Part shown: piece by piece, positions 40,201 to 48,074 of the stretch
Layout of the letters: each line of letters opens with the position of its first letter
How positions within the stretch are numbered: the stretch's first letter is position 1
Assembly: GCA_029959865.1 (NCBI GenBank)
Contig: JASCPE010000002.1
Coordinates: 654,430-718,429 of the forward strand
Origin: Microbacteriaceae bacterium PS02070
Lineage (GTDB): Bacteria > Actinomycetota > Actinomycetes > Actinomycetales > Microbacteriaceae
Length of the DNA: 64,000 bases
Direction: 5' to 3'
The notes under the pieces: model-generated
The model's input: only the letters and a program-made list of their open reading frames with translations
Databases searched by the model: none
Told to the model about the DNA's origin: nothing
Program-made: the position numbers and the translations under genes

Positions 40201-42034
40201 TGTCGTCGGTGTCGTCACCGAGGAAACGCCGTCGCTGGTCTCTCCGGCCGGTATCGTCGACCTCTCCTTCGGAGATCCCGTCGAGGCGCTGAACCGCGTC
40301 GCGGCAGAGCTCTCCGACGGTGACGATGCCAACGGCGAGGCTGATGTGATCGTCGCACTCGTCCACGAAGGCGCGGGGGCGGGAACCCCCGACGGCGCAA
40401 CTCTCGAGGAGGAGATCGCCGCTGGCGGTCCGTTCGCCGAGATCGTCACGGAGACCTCCGCCGACGTCGACGCGATCTTCACCGGTCACACGCACAAGGA
40501 GTACGCGTGGTCGGCGGAGATCCCCGGTACGGACAAGACTCGCCCGATCGTGCAGACCGGTTCGTATGGAGCCAACATCGGTGAGATCACGCTGACCGTT
40601 GACTCTGACACCGGCGAGGTGCTCGCGCACACGGAGCGCAACGTTCCGCGGACCGAGACTCCCGCCGACGAGCTGATCGCGACGTACCCCGCTGTCGCCG
40701 AAGTCGACCGCATCGTGACCGAGGCGCTTGCTGCTGCGGCTGAGGTGGGGAACACGGCAGTCGGCGAGGTAGCGGACGACATCACGACTGCCTTCAGCGG
40801 CGGCGAGTATGTCGACGGCACCTACACAGGCGGGACCCGCGACGACCGTGCATCGGAGTCGACCCTCGGGCGCACGGTATCCAACATGCTGCGCGACCAG
40901 CTCTCCGACCTGCCTGACGGCGCCGTGATCGGTGTCACCAACCCCGGTGGCCTCCGCGCGGACCTGTGGGACACCCAGGCCGAGTTCGGTGCGACCGCGA
41001 TCCCGGGCCTTCCGGACGGAACGATCTCGTTCTCCCAGGCGAACGCGGTGCTGCCGTTCAACAACACGCTGGCTCTCGTGACCCTGACCGGCGAGCAGTT
41101 CACGACCCTTCTGGAGCAGCAGTGGCAGCGGACGGCCGCGGGTGAGGTTCCGCAGCGTCCGTACCTGCAGCTCGGTCTGTCGGACAACGTCACCTACACG
41201 TTCGATGAGACGCTCCCTGAGGGTGAGCGGATCACCTCCGTATGGGTGGACGGCGAACCGATCGACCCGGCCGGCGAGTACCGCATCGGGACGTTCAGCT
41301 TCCTCGCGTCGGGTGGTGACAACTTCCACGCGTTCCTGGACGGGACGAACATGGTCGACACCGGGCTGCTGGACTACCAGGCATGGGTGGATGACATCGC
41401 GGACAAGTCCCCGGTGGAGCCGTCGTTCGCGAAGCAAGCAGTTCAGGTCAGTGGTGTCCCGGAGACGGTCACCGCGGGTGAGGCGTTCGAGTTCACCGTG
41501 TCCGACCTGAACCTGACGAGCCAGGGATCGCCGGAGAACACGACGGTTGTCGCGACCTTGGATGGCTCGGAGCTCGGCAGCTTCCCGGTGACCGATGGTG
41601 CCGCGACGGTCACTGTCACGGTGCCGGAGACGGTGGAGGGTGAGGTCGTGCTCGAACTCGTCGCGTCCGACTCGGCCACCACAATCCGGGTGCCTGTCAC
41701 CGTTGAACCCGGTGAGGTGGTTGAAGAACCGGCGCAGACGCGCACGGTGCTCGCGGCGCTTCTGCCGGTCCACGTGAACGGACTGCTGCCGACGACGCTC
41801 ATCGCGTACGTATCGCAGGACGAGGGCCGGCCCGCGGGCCGGGTGGAGTTCCGTGCCGGCGGCGCGAGCGGTGCAGTCATCGGCACGGCACAGGTCCGCT
41901 CGGGTATCGCCACCTACCGCCTCGGTCGCCTGCCGCGCGGCGTGCAGACGTACACCGCGGTGTTCGTGCCGGACGATCCGACGGTTTCGACGTCCTCGAC
42001 GAGCAACCGAACGAGCGTGCTCGTTCTCTGGTAA
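37271..42034 (+). CDS. Secreted multidomain ExeM/NucH-type nuclease fused to a 5'-nucleotidase
   Basis: A 1587-residue exported protein. A signal peptide (basic SRSRMR, hydrophobic core, then TATAAVSS) spans about residues 1-40. A lamin-tail domain follows (about 45-150), then a TPTPTPTPTP linker (about 225-240), an OB-fold region (about 245-400) and an EEP nuclease domain (about 510-837) with LMEIEN, NHFKSKG, GDFNSYG and SSDHDP. A metallophosphatase 5'-nucleotidase follows (about 850-1380) with INDFHGR, GNHEFDRG and GHTHKEY. Two Ig-like domains (about 1390-1587) end the protein without an LPXTG or membrane anchor. The nuclease would cut extracellular DNA or RNA and the nucleotidase release phosphate from the products. 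GTG 37271 is preferred over ATG 37265 because GGAG ends six bases before GTG but abuts the ATG. Confidence 0.92.
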   Translation: MTPSHVPGSRSRMRPLAMVAAAATAIAGGVFVPLTATAAVSSDAPVVISEIYGGGGNNGAAFNRDFIELANVSDEDLDLSAYSVQYASAGGTSWQVTALTGVTLPAGEQLLIGQATGANADLPAFEADVEGTIAMSGTAGKVALVSDQVKLEGATDLVSAEQVVDFVGWGTANHFAGSGAAPGTSNATSVARDGEFTNTADNAADFTAGTPTPTGLGDDSEPEPEPTPTPTPTPTPDPEPTSYTIAEIQGTGEESTLLGETVTTTGVVTAHYPTGGFNGYVIQTPGTGGDIDLSTHTASDAIFVYGPGGIANEVALGDTVEITATVGQFYGLTQLAPVAGGAVVIEDAEAPIPANVAWPTSDEQRETLESMLIAPQGDFTVTNTYSTNQYGEVGLAAGTTPLQQPTDVARPGSAEAEAVEADNAARALVLDDGATTNFLSTTNRDLTPPYVSLTEPIIVGASVTFTEPYIVDWRNDTWKLNPTAPLVGDGAGTDGAEFENTRTEAPEEVGGDLSIAAFNVLNYFTTLGADTPGCVAYTDKDGNGVTVREGCDPRGAWSAADLERQQVKIVNAINALDADVVGLMEIENSYALGEEVDEAVATLVDALNTDAGAEVWSFVPSSADLPDVSQQDVITNAIIYRSAAVTPVGDSLALGDQSGSDQAFGNAREPIGQVFEPAAGGEPFLFVVNHFKSKGSAGPWPGDADTGDGQGSANESRVRQAEALRDWVAEVQGDVESVALVGDFNSYGFEDPLQVLYDDGYVDVEQGFELTDRTYSYSGLSGSLDHVLLSGAAFERATGADVWNINSGESVALEYSRYNNHGTLFYSDDAFRSSDHDPIKVGLSAEAAPETLTLLGINDFHGRIDDNTVAFAGTIEELRAQAEGPTLFLSSGDNIGASLFASAVAQDQPTIEVLNALGLEATAVGNHEFDRGFADLAGRVTDESDYPQLGANVYEAGTETPALPEYELIEAGDLVVGVVGVVTEETPSLVSPAGIVDLSFGDPVEALNRVAAELSDGDDANGEADVIVALVHEGAGAGTPDGATLEEEIAAGGPFAEIVTETSADVDAIFTGHTHKEYAWSAEIPGTDKTRPIVQTGSYGANIGEITLTVDSDTGEVLAHTERNVPRTETPADELIATYPAVAEVDRIVTEALAAAAEVGNTAVGEVADDITTAFSGGEYVDGTYTGGTRDDRASESTLGRTVSNMLRDQLSDLPDGAVIGVTNPGGLRADLWDTQAEFGATAIPGLPDGTISFSQANAVLPFNNTLALVTLTGEQFTTLLEQQWQRTAAGEVPQRPYLQLGLSDNVTYTFDETLPEGERITSVWVDGEPIDPAGEYRIGTFSFLASGGDNFHAFLDGTNMVDTGLLDYQAWVDDIADKSPVEPSFAKQAVQVSGVPETVTAGEAFEFTVSDLNLTSQGSPENTTVVATLDGSELGSFPVTDGAATVTVTVPETVEGEVVLELVASDSATTIRVPVTVEPGEVVEEPAQTRTVLAALLPVHVNGLLPTTLIAYVSQDEGRPAGRVEFRAGGASGAVIGTAQVRSGIATYRLGRLPRGVQTYTAVFVPDDPTVSTSSTSNRTSVLVLW

Positions 42035-42055
42035 CGCGAGCGCGGGAGTCGCGCT

Positions 42056-42087
42056 GAGAGGGGCAGGTCTTCGGACCTGCCCCTCTC
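42056..42087 (+). terminator. Terminator with UUCG tetraloop after the nuclease gene
   Basis: A perfect 14-bp stem, GAGAGGGGCAGGTC / GACCTGCCCCTCTC, is closed by TTCG. This gives a C(UUCG)G tetraloop, among the most stable RNA loops. It is followed by TCGTG, without a long T run. Confidence 0.85.
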
Positions 42088-42124
42088 TCGTGCACCGTAA
42101 GCATCCACAGCGGGTTCCCCGACG

Positions 42125-42130
42125 TAGGCT
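42125..42130 (+). promoter_or_regulatory. -10 hexamer TAGGCT of the alpha/beta hydrolase, leaderless
   Basis: TAGGCT, seven bases, then ATG 42138. No Shine-Dalgarno sequence is seen. Confidence 0.45.
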
Positions 42131-42137
42131 GGACAGC

Positions 42138-42878
42138 ATGACTGTGGGTGTCGTCTTCGTCCATGGGATCCGCACGTCGGCGACCATGTGGCGCGCACAA
42201 GTGGACCATCTGCGCGACGCAGGGCACGAGTCGATCGCGGTCGATCTGCCCGGTCACGGCACACGGATCGATGAGCCCTTCACACTGGAGTCCGCCACTC
42301 AGACCATCGATGAGGCGGTCGTGACGCTCGCCGAGCGGGTGGACACAGTCATTCTCGCGGCGCATTCGATGGGTGGCCTGATCTCGACCGCGTACGTCGG
42401 CCGGGAAGATCCCCCGCAACTTGGGGCATTCGTGGCCGCGGGATGTACGGCGCTCCCCCGCGGTTTCGGACTCCGGCTGTACCGGGCACTCGCGCGCGGG
42501 TTTGACCGGCTTCCCGGGCGCGGTCAGCGGATCGCTGATCTTGTCCTCGCGCGCACGCTGCCCCTGGAGACCCGGGCAGACTTCGGAGCGGGTGGCTATG
42601 CGTACGACGCCCAGGATGTCGCGCTGAAGAGTCTCTCGGTGCTCGACCTCGTGGATGCCCTTCGGCGTATCACGATCCCGACCTGGTTCGTCAATGGGCA
42701 GTACGACCAGCTGCGCGTGAACGAGCGGCTCTTCACGGGCCTTGTGCCGCACGCGGAGCTGATCATCGTCCCGCGCGCGACGCATCTGGTGACGGCCATG
42801 CGGCCCGAGGTGTTCAACGGTGTCCTCGATCTTGCGATCGCCACGGTGCAGACGCCGAAAGAATCTGTCGAAAGCTGA
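42138..42878 (+). CDS. Alpha/beta hydrolase
   Basis: A 246-residue alpha/beta-fold hydrolase. FVHGIRTSATMW forms the oxyanion region, the nucleophile elbow AHSMGG carries Ser77, an acid candidate lies in NGQYDQLR, and the final His is in PRATHLV. There is no signal peptide; it is predicted cytosolic. The substrate is unknown. It sits between the nuclease terminator and rpsT; the rpsT promoter hexamer begins directly after its stop. Confidence 0.85.
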   Translation: MTVGVVFVHGIRTSATMWRAQVDHLRDAGHESIAVDLPGHGTRIDEPFTLESATQTIDEAVVTLAERVDTVILAAHSMGGLISTAYVGREDPPQLGAFVAAGCTALPRGFGLRLYRALARGFDRLPGRGQRIADLVLARTLPLETRADFGAGGYAYDAQDVALKSLSVLDLVDALRRITIPTWFVNGQYDQLRVNERLFTGLVPHAELIIVPRATHLVTAMRPEVFNGVLDLAIATVQTPKESVES

Positions 42879-42996
42879 TAGACTCGGTGATTGGCTTGCG
42901 TGTGGGTTCGACCCTCACACGACCGCCGGGTGACAGCCCTCTCCTTGTCGCCGGGCACACATCAACGAATCACTCCGAACGAAAGAGCCGTTAAAC
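42879..42996 (+). promoter_or_regulatory. rpsT promoter and structured leader
   Basis: TAGACT (42879-42884) directly after the hydrolase stop is a likely -10, giving a leader of about 105 bases. The leader can form GTGTG...CACAC (42900-42920) and GGTGACAG...TTGTCGCC (about 42928-42952). Ribosomal protein S20 represses its own synthesis in E. coli; whether this leader does so here is not known. Confidence 0.4.
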
Positions 42997-43257
42997 GTGG
43001 CGAACATCAAGTCGCAGATCAAGCGCAACAAGACCAACGAGAAGGCGCGCGAGCGCAACAAGGCCGTCAAGAGCCAGCTGAAGACCGAAGTGCGTCGCAC
43101 GCGCGAGGCCGTCGCCGCCGGTGACAAGGCTGCCGCGGAAAAGGCTCTGGCCACCGCGACCAAGAAGCTCGACAAGGCCGTCAGCAAGGGCGTGCTCCAC
43201 AAGAACCAGGCCGCGAACCGCAAGTCGGCGATCGCCAAGCAGGTTGCCTCTCTCTGA
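42997..43257 (+). CDS. rpsT: 30S ribosomal protein S20
   Basis: An 86-residue, very basic helical 16S rRNA-binding protein. The N-terminus [23 protein letters not shown] and the conserved [18 protein letters not shown] end are diagnostic. It starts with GTG 42997, an uncommon start for a ribosomal protein gene, as in the well-known UUG/GUG-started S20 genes where weak initiation allows autoregulation. Confidence 0.98.
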   Translation: MANIKSQIKRNKTNEKARERNKAVKSQLKTEVRRTREAVAAGDKAAAEKALATATKKLDKAVSKGVLHKNQAANRKSAIAKQVASL

Positions 43258-43268
43258 GTCACACGTCA

Positions 43269-43309
43269 CGAAAGGCCCGCTCCCGCATCCCGCGGGGCCG
43301 GGCCTTTCG
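43269..43309 (+). terminator. rpsT terminator
   Basis: CGAAAGGCCCG and CGGGCCTTTCG form a perfect 11-bp stem around a 19-base GC-rich loop that itself can pair. TCTTT follows. Confidence 0.85.
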
Positions 43310-43352
43310 TCTTTCCGCGGCGGCGTCGTCAGTGCGCGTGGCTGTACACGCG

Positions 43353-43358
43353 TAGCCT
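43353..43358 (+). promoter_or_regulatory. -10 hexamer TAGCCT of the SDR gene, leaderless
   Basis: TAGCCT, six bases, then ATG 43365. Confidence 0.45.
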
Positions 43359-43364
43359 GATGCG

Positions 43365-44030
43365 ATGCCCCTTGCTCTCGTGACCGGTGCCGCGCGCTCG
43401 AACAGCATTGCCGCCGCGGTCGTGCCGCGCCTCCGCGAAGACGGCTGGGACGTGGTGACGAGCGATCTGGACGGTGTCGACTTCGAAGCGGACCTGCGGG
43501 ACCCCCGGGCACCGGCCGAACTCATCGACTCCGTCCGCGAAAGCCACGGGCCCATCGGAGCGTTGATCCTCAGCCACGCACACGACGTCGAGTCCGGCAT
43601 TCTGGACACGACTGCAGAGAGCTTCGACCAGCACATTGCGGTGAATGCGCGGGCGAGCCTGCTCCTCATCGCGGCATTCGCGCGTCAGGTGCCGGCGGAC
43701 GGAGGCGCTGTCGTCGCATTCACGAGTGACCACACGACCGGAAACCTCCCGTACGGGGCGTCCAAGGCTGCCCTTGATCGGATTGTCATCTCGGCTGCGA
43801 GAGAACTCGGCCCGCTCGGAATCTCTGCGAACGTGGTCAACCCCGGGCCAATCGACACGGGATGGATGGACGACGATCTTCGAGCTGCGCTGGTGCCGGC
43901 GCAGCCCCTCGGACGGTTGGGCACTCCTCGGGACATCGCCAGCGCGGTCGCCTTCCTGCTTTCCTCAGAGGGACGCTGGGTCAGCGGGCAACTCCTCAAC
44001 GTCGATGGCGGATTCTCCGCACGCTTCTGA
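43365..44030 (+). CDS. Short-chain dehydrogenase/reductase
   Basis: A 221-residue Rossmann-fold oxidoreductase. The cofactor loop TGAARSNSIA replaces the classical TGxxxGIG with a diverged form, which resembles enoyl-ACP reductase-like SDRs. The catalytic Ser121, Tyr130 and Lys134 (SDHTTGNLPYGASK) are present, followed by NVVNPGPIDTGWM and the C-terminal GQLLNVDGGF. The substrate is unknown. It is convergent with holA. Confidence 0.88.
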   Translation: MPLALVTGAARSNSIAAAVVPRLREDGWDVVTSDLDGVDFEADLRDPRAPAELIDSVRESHGPIGALILSHAHDVESGILDTTAESFDQHIAVNARASLLLIAAFARQVPADGGAVVAFTSDHTTGNLPYGASKAALDRIVISAARELGPLGISANVVNPGPIDTGWMDDDLRAALVPAQPLGRLGTPRDIASAVAFLLSSEGRWVSGQLLNVDGGFSARF

Positions 44031-44093
44031 TCCGCTCGGAAGTGAGGTGCTGTCGTGTCGGGCTGACGAGGAGCTGAACGCGGACGGCGCGCG

Positions 44094-45128
44094 TCAGGAC
44101 GGGTCGCCGCCGTAAGGCGCTTTGGTCGCGATGACGGTGAGGAGGCGCTCCAGCGCGAACTCAGGATCGCGGGATGCGCCCTTGACCTCGGCGTCCGCGC
44201 GGGCCGCCGCCTGGATCGCCATGCCGAGGGTGCGCTCGTTCCATCCGGACAGGTCGCGACGGGCACGATCGATCTGCCAGTCCTTCATCCCCAGCTCGGT
44301 CGCGAGTTGTTTGCTCGGTTCGCGCTTGCCTGCGACACGCGCCATCGTGCGCAGTTTCATCGCAATCGCCGCCACGAGCGGCACCGGGTCCGAGCCGGTC
44401 GCCAGCGCGTGTCTGAGGGCGACGAGTGCGTCGCCGTAGCGTCCGGCGATCGCGGTGTCTGCGACGACAAAGGCTGACGTCTCCACGCGACCGCCGTAGT
44501 ATCGCTCGACGACCGCGTCGGTGATGTCGCCGTCCACGTCGTTGATGAGCTGCTGACAGGCAGCGGCGAGCTCCGTCAGGTCGTCGGCAAACGCAGAGAC
44601 GAGCGTGCGCAGCGCGGACGGGGCGATCCGGCGGCCGGCACCGCGAAACTCCTGCACCGCGAAGTCGAATCGATCGCTATCGCGTGTGATGGCGGGGCAC
44701 GCGATCTCTATGGCACCAGCCGACATCCCTCTGATCGCGTCAAGGAGCTTCTTGCCGCGCTGTCCGCCCGTGTGTCGCAGAACGAGCGTGGCACCGTCCT
44801 GAGGGTGCTGCAGGTACGCCAGCGCTTCGGTGAGGAAGGCGTCCGAGCATTTCTCCACGCCGCCGATTCGGACGAGGCGGGGTTCACCGAACAGCGATGG
44901 GGAGCTGTAGGAGAGCAGCTCCCCCGACGTGTAATCATCGGCGCGGATGTCGGAGATCTCCAGCGCAGGGTCTTCTTCGCGCAGCACATCGCGAATGCCG
45001 ACGAGTGCGCGCTCCGCGCAGACCTCTTCCGGGCCCGAGATCAGAACGATCGACGCGGGGCGCGGTGAGCGCCATGACACCTGCTCGATGGCGGTTGCTT
45101 TCGCGCCGCGGCGAGGTGCAGGAGTCAT
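44094..45128 (-). CDS. holA: DNA polymerase III subunit delta
   Basis: A 344-residue clamp-loader subunit that opens the sliding clamp. It has the AAA+-like fold without a functional P-loop (IVLISGPEEVCAERALVGI), the characteristic central GAIEIACP region and the C-terminal helical domain (LGMKDWQIDRARRDLSGW). ATG 45128 has TAGTCT six bases upstream and no Shine-Dalgarno sequence. It is next to comEC, as is common. Confidence 0.93.
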   Translation of the reverse strand: MTPAPRRGAKATAIEQVSWRSPRPASIVLISGPEEVCAERALVGIRDVLREEDPALEISDIRADDYTSGELLSYSSPSLFGEPRLVRIGGVEKCSDAFLTEALAYLQHPQDGATLVLRHTGGQRGKKLLDAIRGMSAGAIEIACPAITRDSDRFDFAVQEFRGAGRRIAPSALRTLVSAFADDLTELAAACQQLINDVDGDITDAVVERYYGGRVETSAFVVADTAIAGRYGDALVALRHALATGSDPVPLVAAIAMKLRTMARVAGKREPSKQLATELGMKDWQIDRARRDLSGWNERTLGMAIQAAARADAEVKGASRDPEFALERLLTVIATKAPYGGDPS

Positions 45129-45134
45129 GCCTTC

Positions 45135-45140
45135 AGACTA
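45135..45140 (-). promoter_or_regulatory. -10 hexamer TAGTCT of holA, leaderless
   Basis: TAGTCT, six bases, then ATG 45128; the hexamer overlaps the comEC stop (45138-45140). Confidence 0.45.
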
Positions 45141-47405
45141 GTCGGGGCCTCCCCCACGCTCACTCCAGACGCCGACGGTGCCGGGCGCGCGAAGATCCAC
45201 CAGCACCAGGCCGGAGTCATCCGTCCGCATGACGTGCGAACCCGCGGCCGTCAGGGTGTCCAGGATGCTCTCGTGGGGGTGCCCATACGTGTTCTCTCCG
45301 ACAGAGATGAGGGCCACATCGGCGGAGATCGCGCGGTAGAGCGTTGCGGCCTGATCGGCGCTGCCGTGATGGGCGACTTTCACGATATCGAAGTGGTCGA
45401 GCGCGCCGAGCTGCTGTTGGGTCGTCGCCGACAGGTCACCGAGGAGAAGGGTACGTGGCACCGTCGGCCCGGACACACTCAGGACGACGCTGCCATCGTT
45501 CCCCGCGGGCGCCGTCTTGTTCGGCCACAGCACCTCCCACCGCGCCGAACCGAGCGCTCCGGTGTCGCCCTTCCCGACTCGATACGCGGCCGCCCCCTGT
45601 GCCGTGAGCTCATCGAGGAGCACCTGGGCGTCCGCATCCGGCGGCTCACCGTGCAGCACCTGATCCACACGTCCCACCACCGCGGACACCCCACCGACGT
45701 GATCCGCGTCGAAGTGTGTCAGGACGAGCAGGTTCACCCGCTCGATACCGAGCAGGGCGAGACAGCTCTCGAGCAACTCCGGTTCCCTCCCCACGTCGAC
45801 GAGCGCAACCGCATTCTCCGCACGGACCACGAGCGCGTCACCCTGCCCGACATCACACGCAGCGACATCCCATCCCGCGGGGAGTCGAAGACGATCGAGA
45901 GCGACGACGGCGTGGCCGCCGAGAAGCGCGAGTCCGGCCAGAAGAGCGCCGATCCCCACGGCGGTGATGCGTAGCCGTGGGCCGCGCGCCAGGAAGGCGA
46001 CCAGAAGTGCCGCGCTGACGCCCGCAAGTGACACCAGACCCCACCCACCCTCAGGCCACGGCAAGAGGCTCCCCGGGAGTTGAGCCATCGTCTCCGCGGT
46101 CCCCGCGATCCATGTCGCGGGGAGCCACGCGATCCAGACAAGGAGATCGGCAAGGAGCGGGAGGGGTGCCGCGAGGCAGGCGAGGAGTCCCACGATCGTC
46201 GCCACCGGGGCGGCCGGGGCTGCCAGCAGATTGGCGACGACTCCGTACACGGGGACCGCCGGAGTGAGCAGGATGAGCACAGGTGTGCAGGCGAGCTGAG
46301 CTGACAGCGACGCCGCGGTCGCGAGAGCGAGTGGGGCTGGCAGAACGGCACGGAGTTGGTCGGACAATGGCCCTGCGAACAGCAGGAGGGCCGCAGTGGA
46401 GGCGGCGGACAGGATGAAGCCGATGGACGTCGCCAGCCAGGGGTCGGCGATCAACGCCAGAGTCGTAGCCACAGCGAGAATGCCGATACCTGCACTCGGG
46501 CGGCCCAGCACAAGTGCCACCATCGCGACGCCAGCCATGACGGCAGCACGCACGACGCTCGGTTCAGGTGTGACGAGCATGACAAAGCCGGCAAGCGCGA
46601 TCGCTGCGCACACCACGCGCCCGCGACGGCCGAGCATCACGAGCGCGCCCAGGGAGTACACCAGCACCACGACGATGGCGCAGTTCGCTCCGCTGACTGC
46701 AGTCAGATGCGCCAGCGCGGAGGTCTTCATCGCCGCGTCGAGGTCATCTGCGACGCTCGAGGTGTCCCCCACGGCGAGGCCAGGGAGGAGGCCCCCACCG
46801 AGGCCGGGAAGAGCCTGGGCCCGCTCACGAAATCGGGCCCGCGCGTCCCCCGTCCACGCCAGAATGCCCTGGGCAGGAGCCGTGACCTCGCCTTCCCGCA
46901 CGTCAATCACGATCGCCGCGCGTCTCCCCGCCTCCGTTGCCCACCCCCGCCCGCTCGCGTGCACCGTCGCACCCGGGACGAGCGCCGCATCAGCGCTCGG
47001 CCACCGCAGAACGACGTCGACGCTCCTCTGGATGCGGTCGTCGGACACGGTCGCGCGTGCGTCGAACAGCACCCCTCTGTCCGACGTCTCCGCCTTTCCT
47101 GTCACGATTGCGTCGATTCGGATCTGTCCCGCCCCCGCCGCGTCGCGCAGGGCATCGCGCGCAGGGAGAGCCACCGCGACAGTGGTCAGCACGGCGATAC
47201 CGATCGCGCCGGCGCACACGACCGTCGTCACCACTCGCGCGGACCCCCGTCGTACGGCCACGATCGTGCCGAGCGTCGCTGCGCACCCGACCAGGACGAT
47301 TCCCCAGCCCGCCTCTGCAGGATGGTGGACGCCCCACACCGCGCACGCCCACGCGATCGTGACCCATGCGATGAGCGGGCCACATCCGCGCAGCACCTCT
47401 CTCAC
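45138..47405 (-). CDS. comEC: ComEC/Rec2 DNA-uptake channel protein
   Basis: A 755-residue membrane protein of full length. N-terminal helices and an OB-fold-like outer domain (residues 1-190) are followed by the Competence domain with about eight transmembrane segments (about 195-480). A C-terminal metallo-beta-lactamase-like domain (about 500-755) carries LTHFDADHVGG. It would conduct single-stranded DNA across the membrane. GTG 47405 overlaps the comEA stop. The gene is intact, but competence in this organism is not shown. Confidence 0.93.
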   Translation of the reverse strand: MREVLRGCGPLIAWVTIAWACAVWGVHHPAEAGWGIVLVGCAATLGTIVAVRRGSARVVTTVVCAGAIGIAVLTTVAVALPARDALRDAAGAGQIRIDAIVTGKAETSDRGVLFDARATVSDDRIQRSVDVVLRWPSADAALVPGATVHASGRGWATEAGRRAAIVIDVREGEVTAPAQGILAWTGDARARFRERAQALPGLGGGLLPGLAVGDTSSVADDLDAAMKTSALAHLTAVSGANCAIVVVLVYSLGALVMLGRRGRVVCAAIALAGFVMLVTPEPSVVRAAVMAGVAMVALVLGRPSAGIGILAVATTLALIADPWLATSIGFILSAASTAALLLFAGPLSDQLRAVLPAPLALATAASLSAQLACTPVLILLTPAVPVYGVVANLLAAPAAPVATIVGLLACLAAPLPLLADLLVWIAWLPATWIAGTAETMAQLPGSLLPWPEGGWGLVSLAGVSAALLVAFLARGPRLRITAVGIGALLAGLALLGGHAVVALDRLRLPAGWDVAACDVGQGDALVVRAENAVALVDVGREPELLESCLALLGIERVNLLVLTHFDADHVGGVSAVVGRVDQVLHGEPPDADAQVLLDELTAQGAAAYRVGKGDTGALGSARWEVLWPNKTAPAGNDGSVVLSVSGPTVPRTLLLGDLSATTQQQLGALDHFDIVKVAHHGSADQAATLYRAISADVALISVGENTYGHPHESILDTLTAAGSHVMRTDDSGLVLVDLRAPGTVGVWSERGGGPD

Positions 47406-47983
47406 GTCGTCACACGACCACGCAGCTCCTCGAGCACCTTCTCACCGATGCCCGAGACCGACAGGAGATCCTCCACCGCCGCGAACGGGCCGTTCTCCTC
47501 CCGCCATGCCACGATCCGCTCCGCCAGTGCGGGCCCGATCCTCGGCAGCGTGTCGAGCTCGGCCGCGTCGGCCCGATTGATGTTGACTGCACCAGCCGGC
47601 GCACCAGGGGCTGCTGTGACTGCCTCCCCTCGTTCCGGCACGTGCAACTGCTCTCCGTCGGCCACCTCCCGAGCGAGGTTCAACGCCCCGGGATCGGCGT
47701 CGTCGGTGAACCCACCCGCTGCGGCGATCGCGTCGACGACCCGCGTCTGCTCATCGAACTGGTAGACCCCGGGTGCGGCGACCGCGCCCGAGACGTGCAC
47801 GACCCGCCTCCCCTGGGCTGGTTCAGACACCGCGGACGTCGGTGCGGCATAGCTCGGCGGCGTCGCGGGCGCCACAAGGCCTTGGACGACGGTCACGCCG
47901 ATCGAGACGGCGAGAATGCCGAGCAGGAGGAGCGCACCCGCCCCCACCCACGCGCGGGTGCGGGAACGGGATGTGGGCTCCAT
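47402..47983 (-). CDS. comEA: ComEA-like helix-hairpin-helix DNA-binding protein
   Basis: A 193-residue membrane-anchored DNA receptor. A basic N-terminus and one transmembrane segment (about residues 11-33) are followed by a SLBB-like domain (about 60-115) and a C-terminal pair of helix-hairpin-helix motifs, NINRADAAELDTLPRIGPALAERIVAWREENG and VEDLLSVSGIGEKVLEELR. ATG 47983 gives a normal N-in membrane anchor; GTG 48010 in the same frame is an alternative, nine residues longer. It is coupled to comEC. Confidence 0.9.
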   Translation of the reverse strand: MEPTSRSRTRAWVGAGALLLLGILAVSIGVTVVQGLVAPATPPSYAAPTSAVSEPAQGRRVVHVSGAVAAPGVYQFDEQTRVVDAIAAAGGFTDDADPGALNLAREVADGEQLHVPERGEAVTAAPGAPAGAVNINRADAAELDTLPRIGPALAERIVAWREENGPFAAVEDLLSVSGIGEKVLEELRGRVTT

Positions 47984-48074
47984 CCCCTCAGCCTCACCGC
48001 AGTGCGCCACGCGTGACGCAGGTCACTCCTGACGGTGGATGAGAGCTCCCTACCGAGACGGTGGGGAGGACAGG

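Noticed and set aside
39131..42187. A 1018-codon open frame on the minus strand opposite the nuclease/nucleotidase gene
   Set aside because: It is the antisense shadow of a high-GC gene; it has no domain, is full of Arg, and its codon positions mirror those of the real gene.
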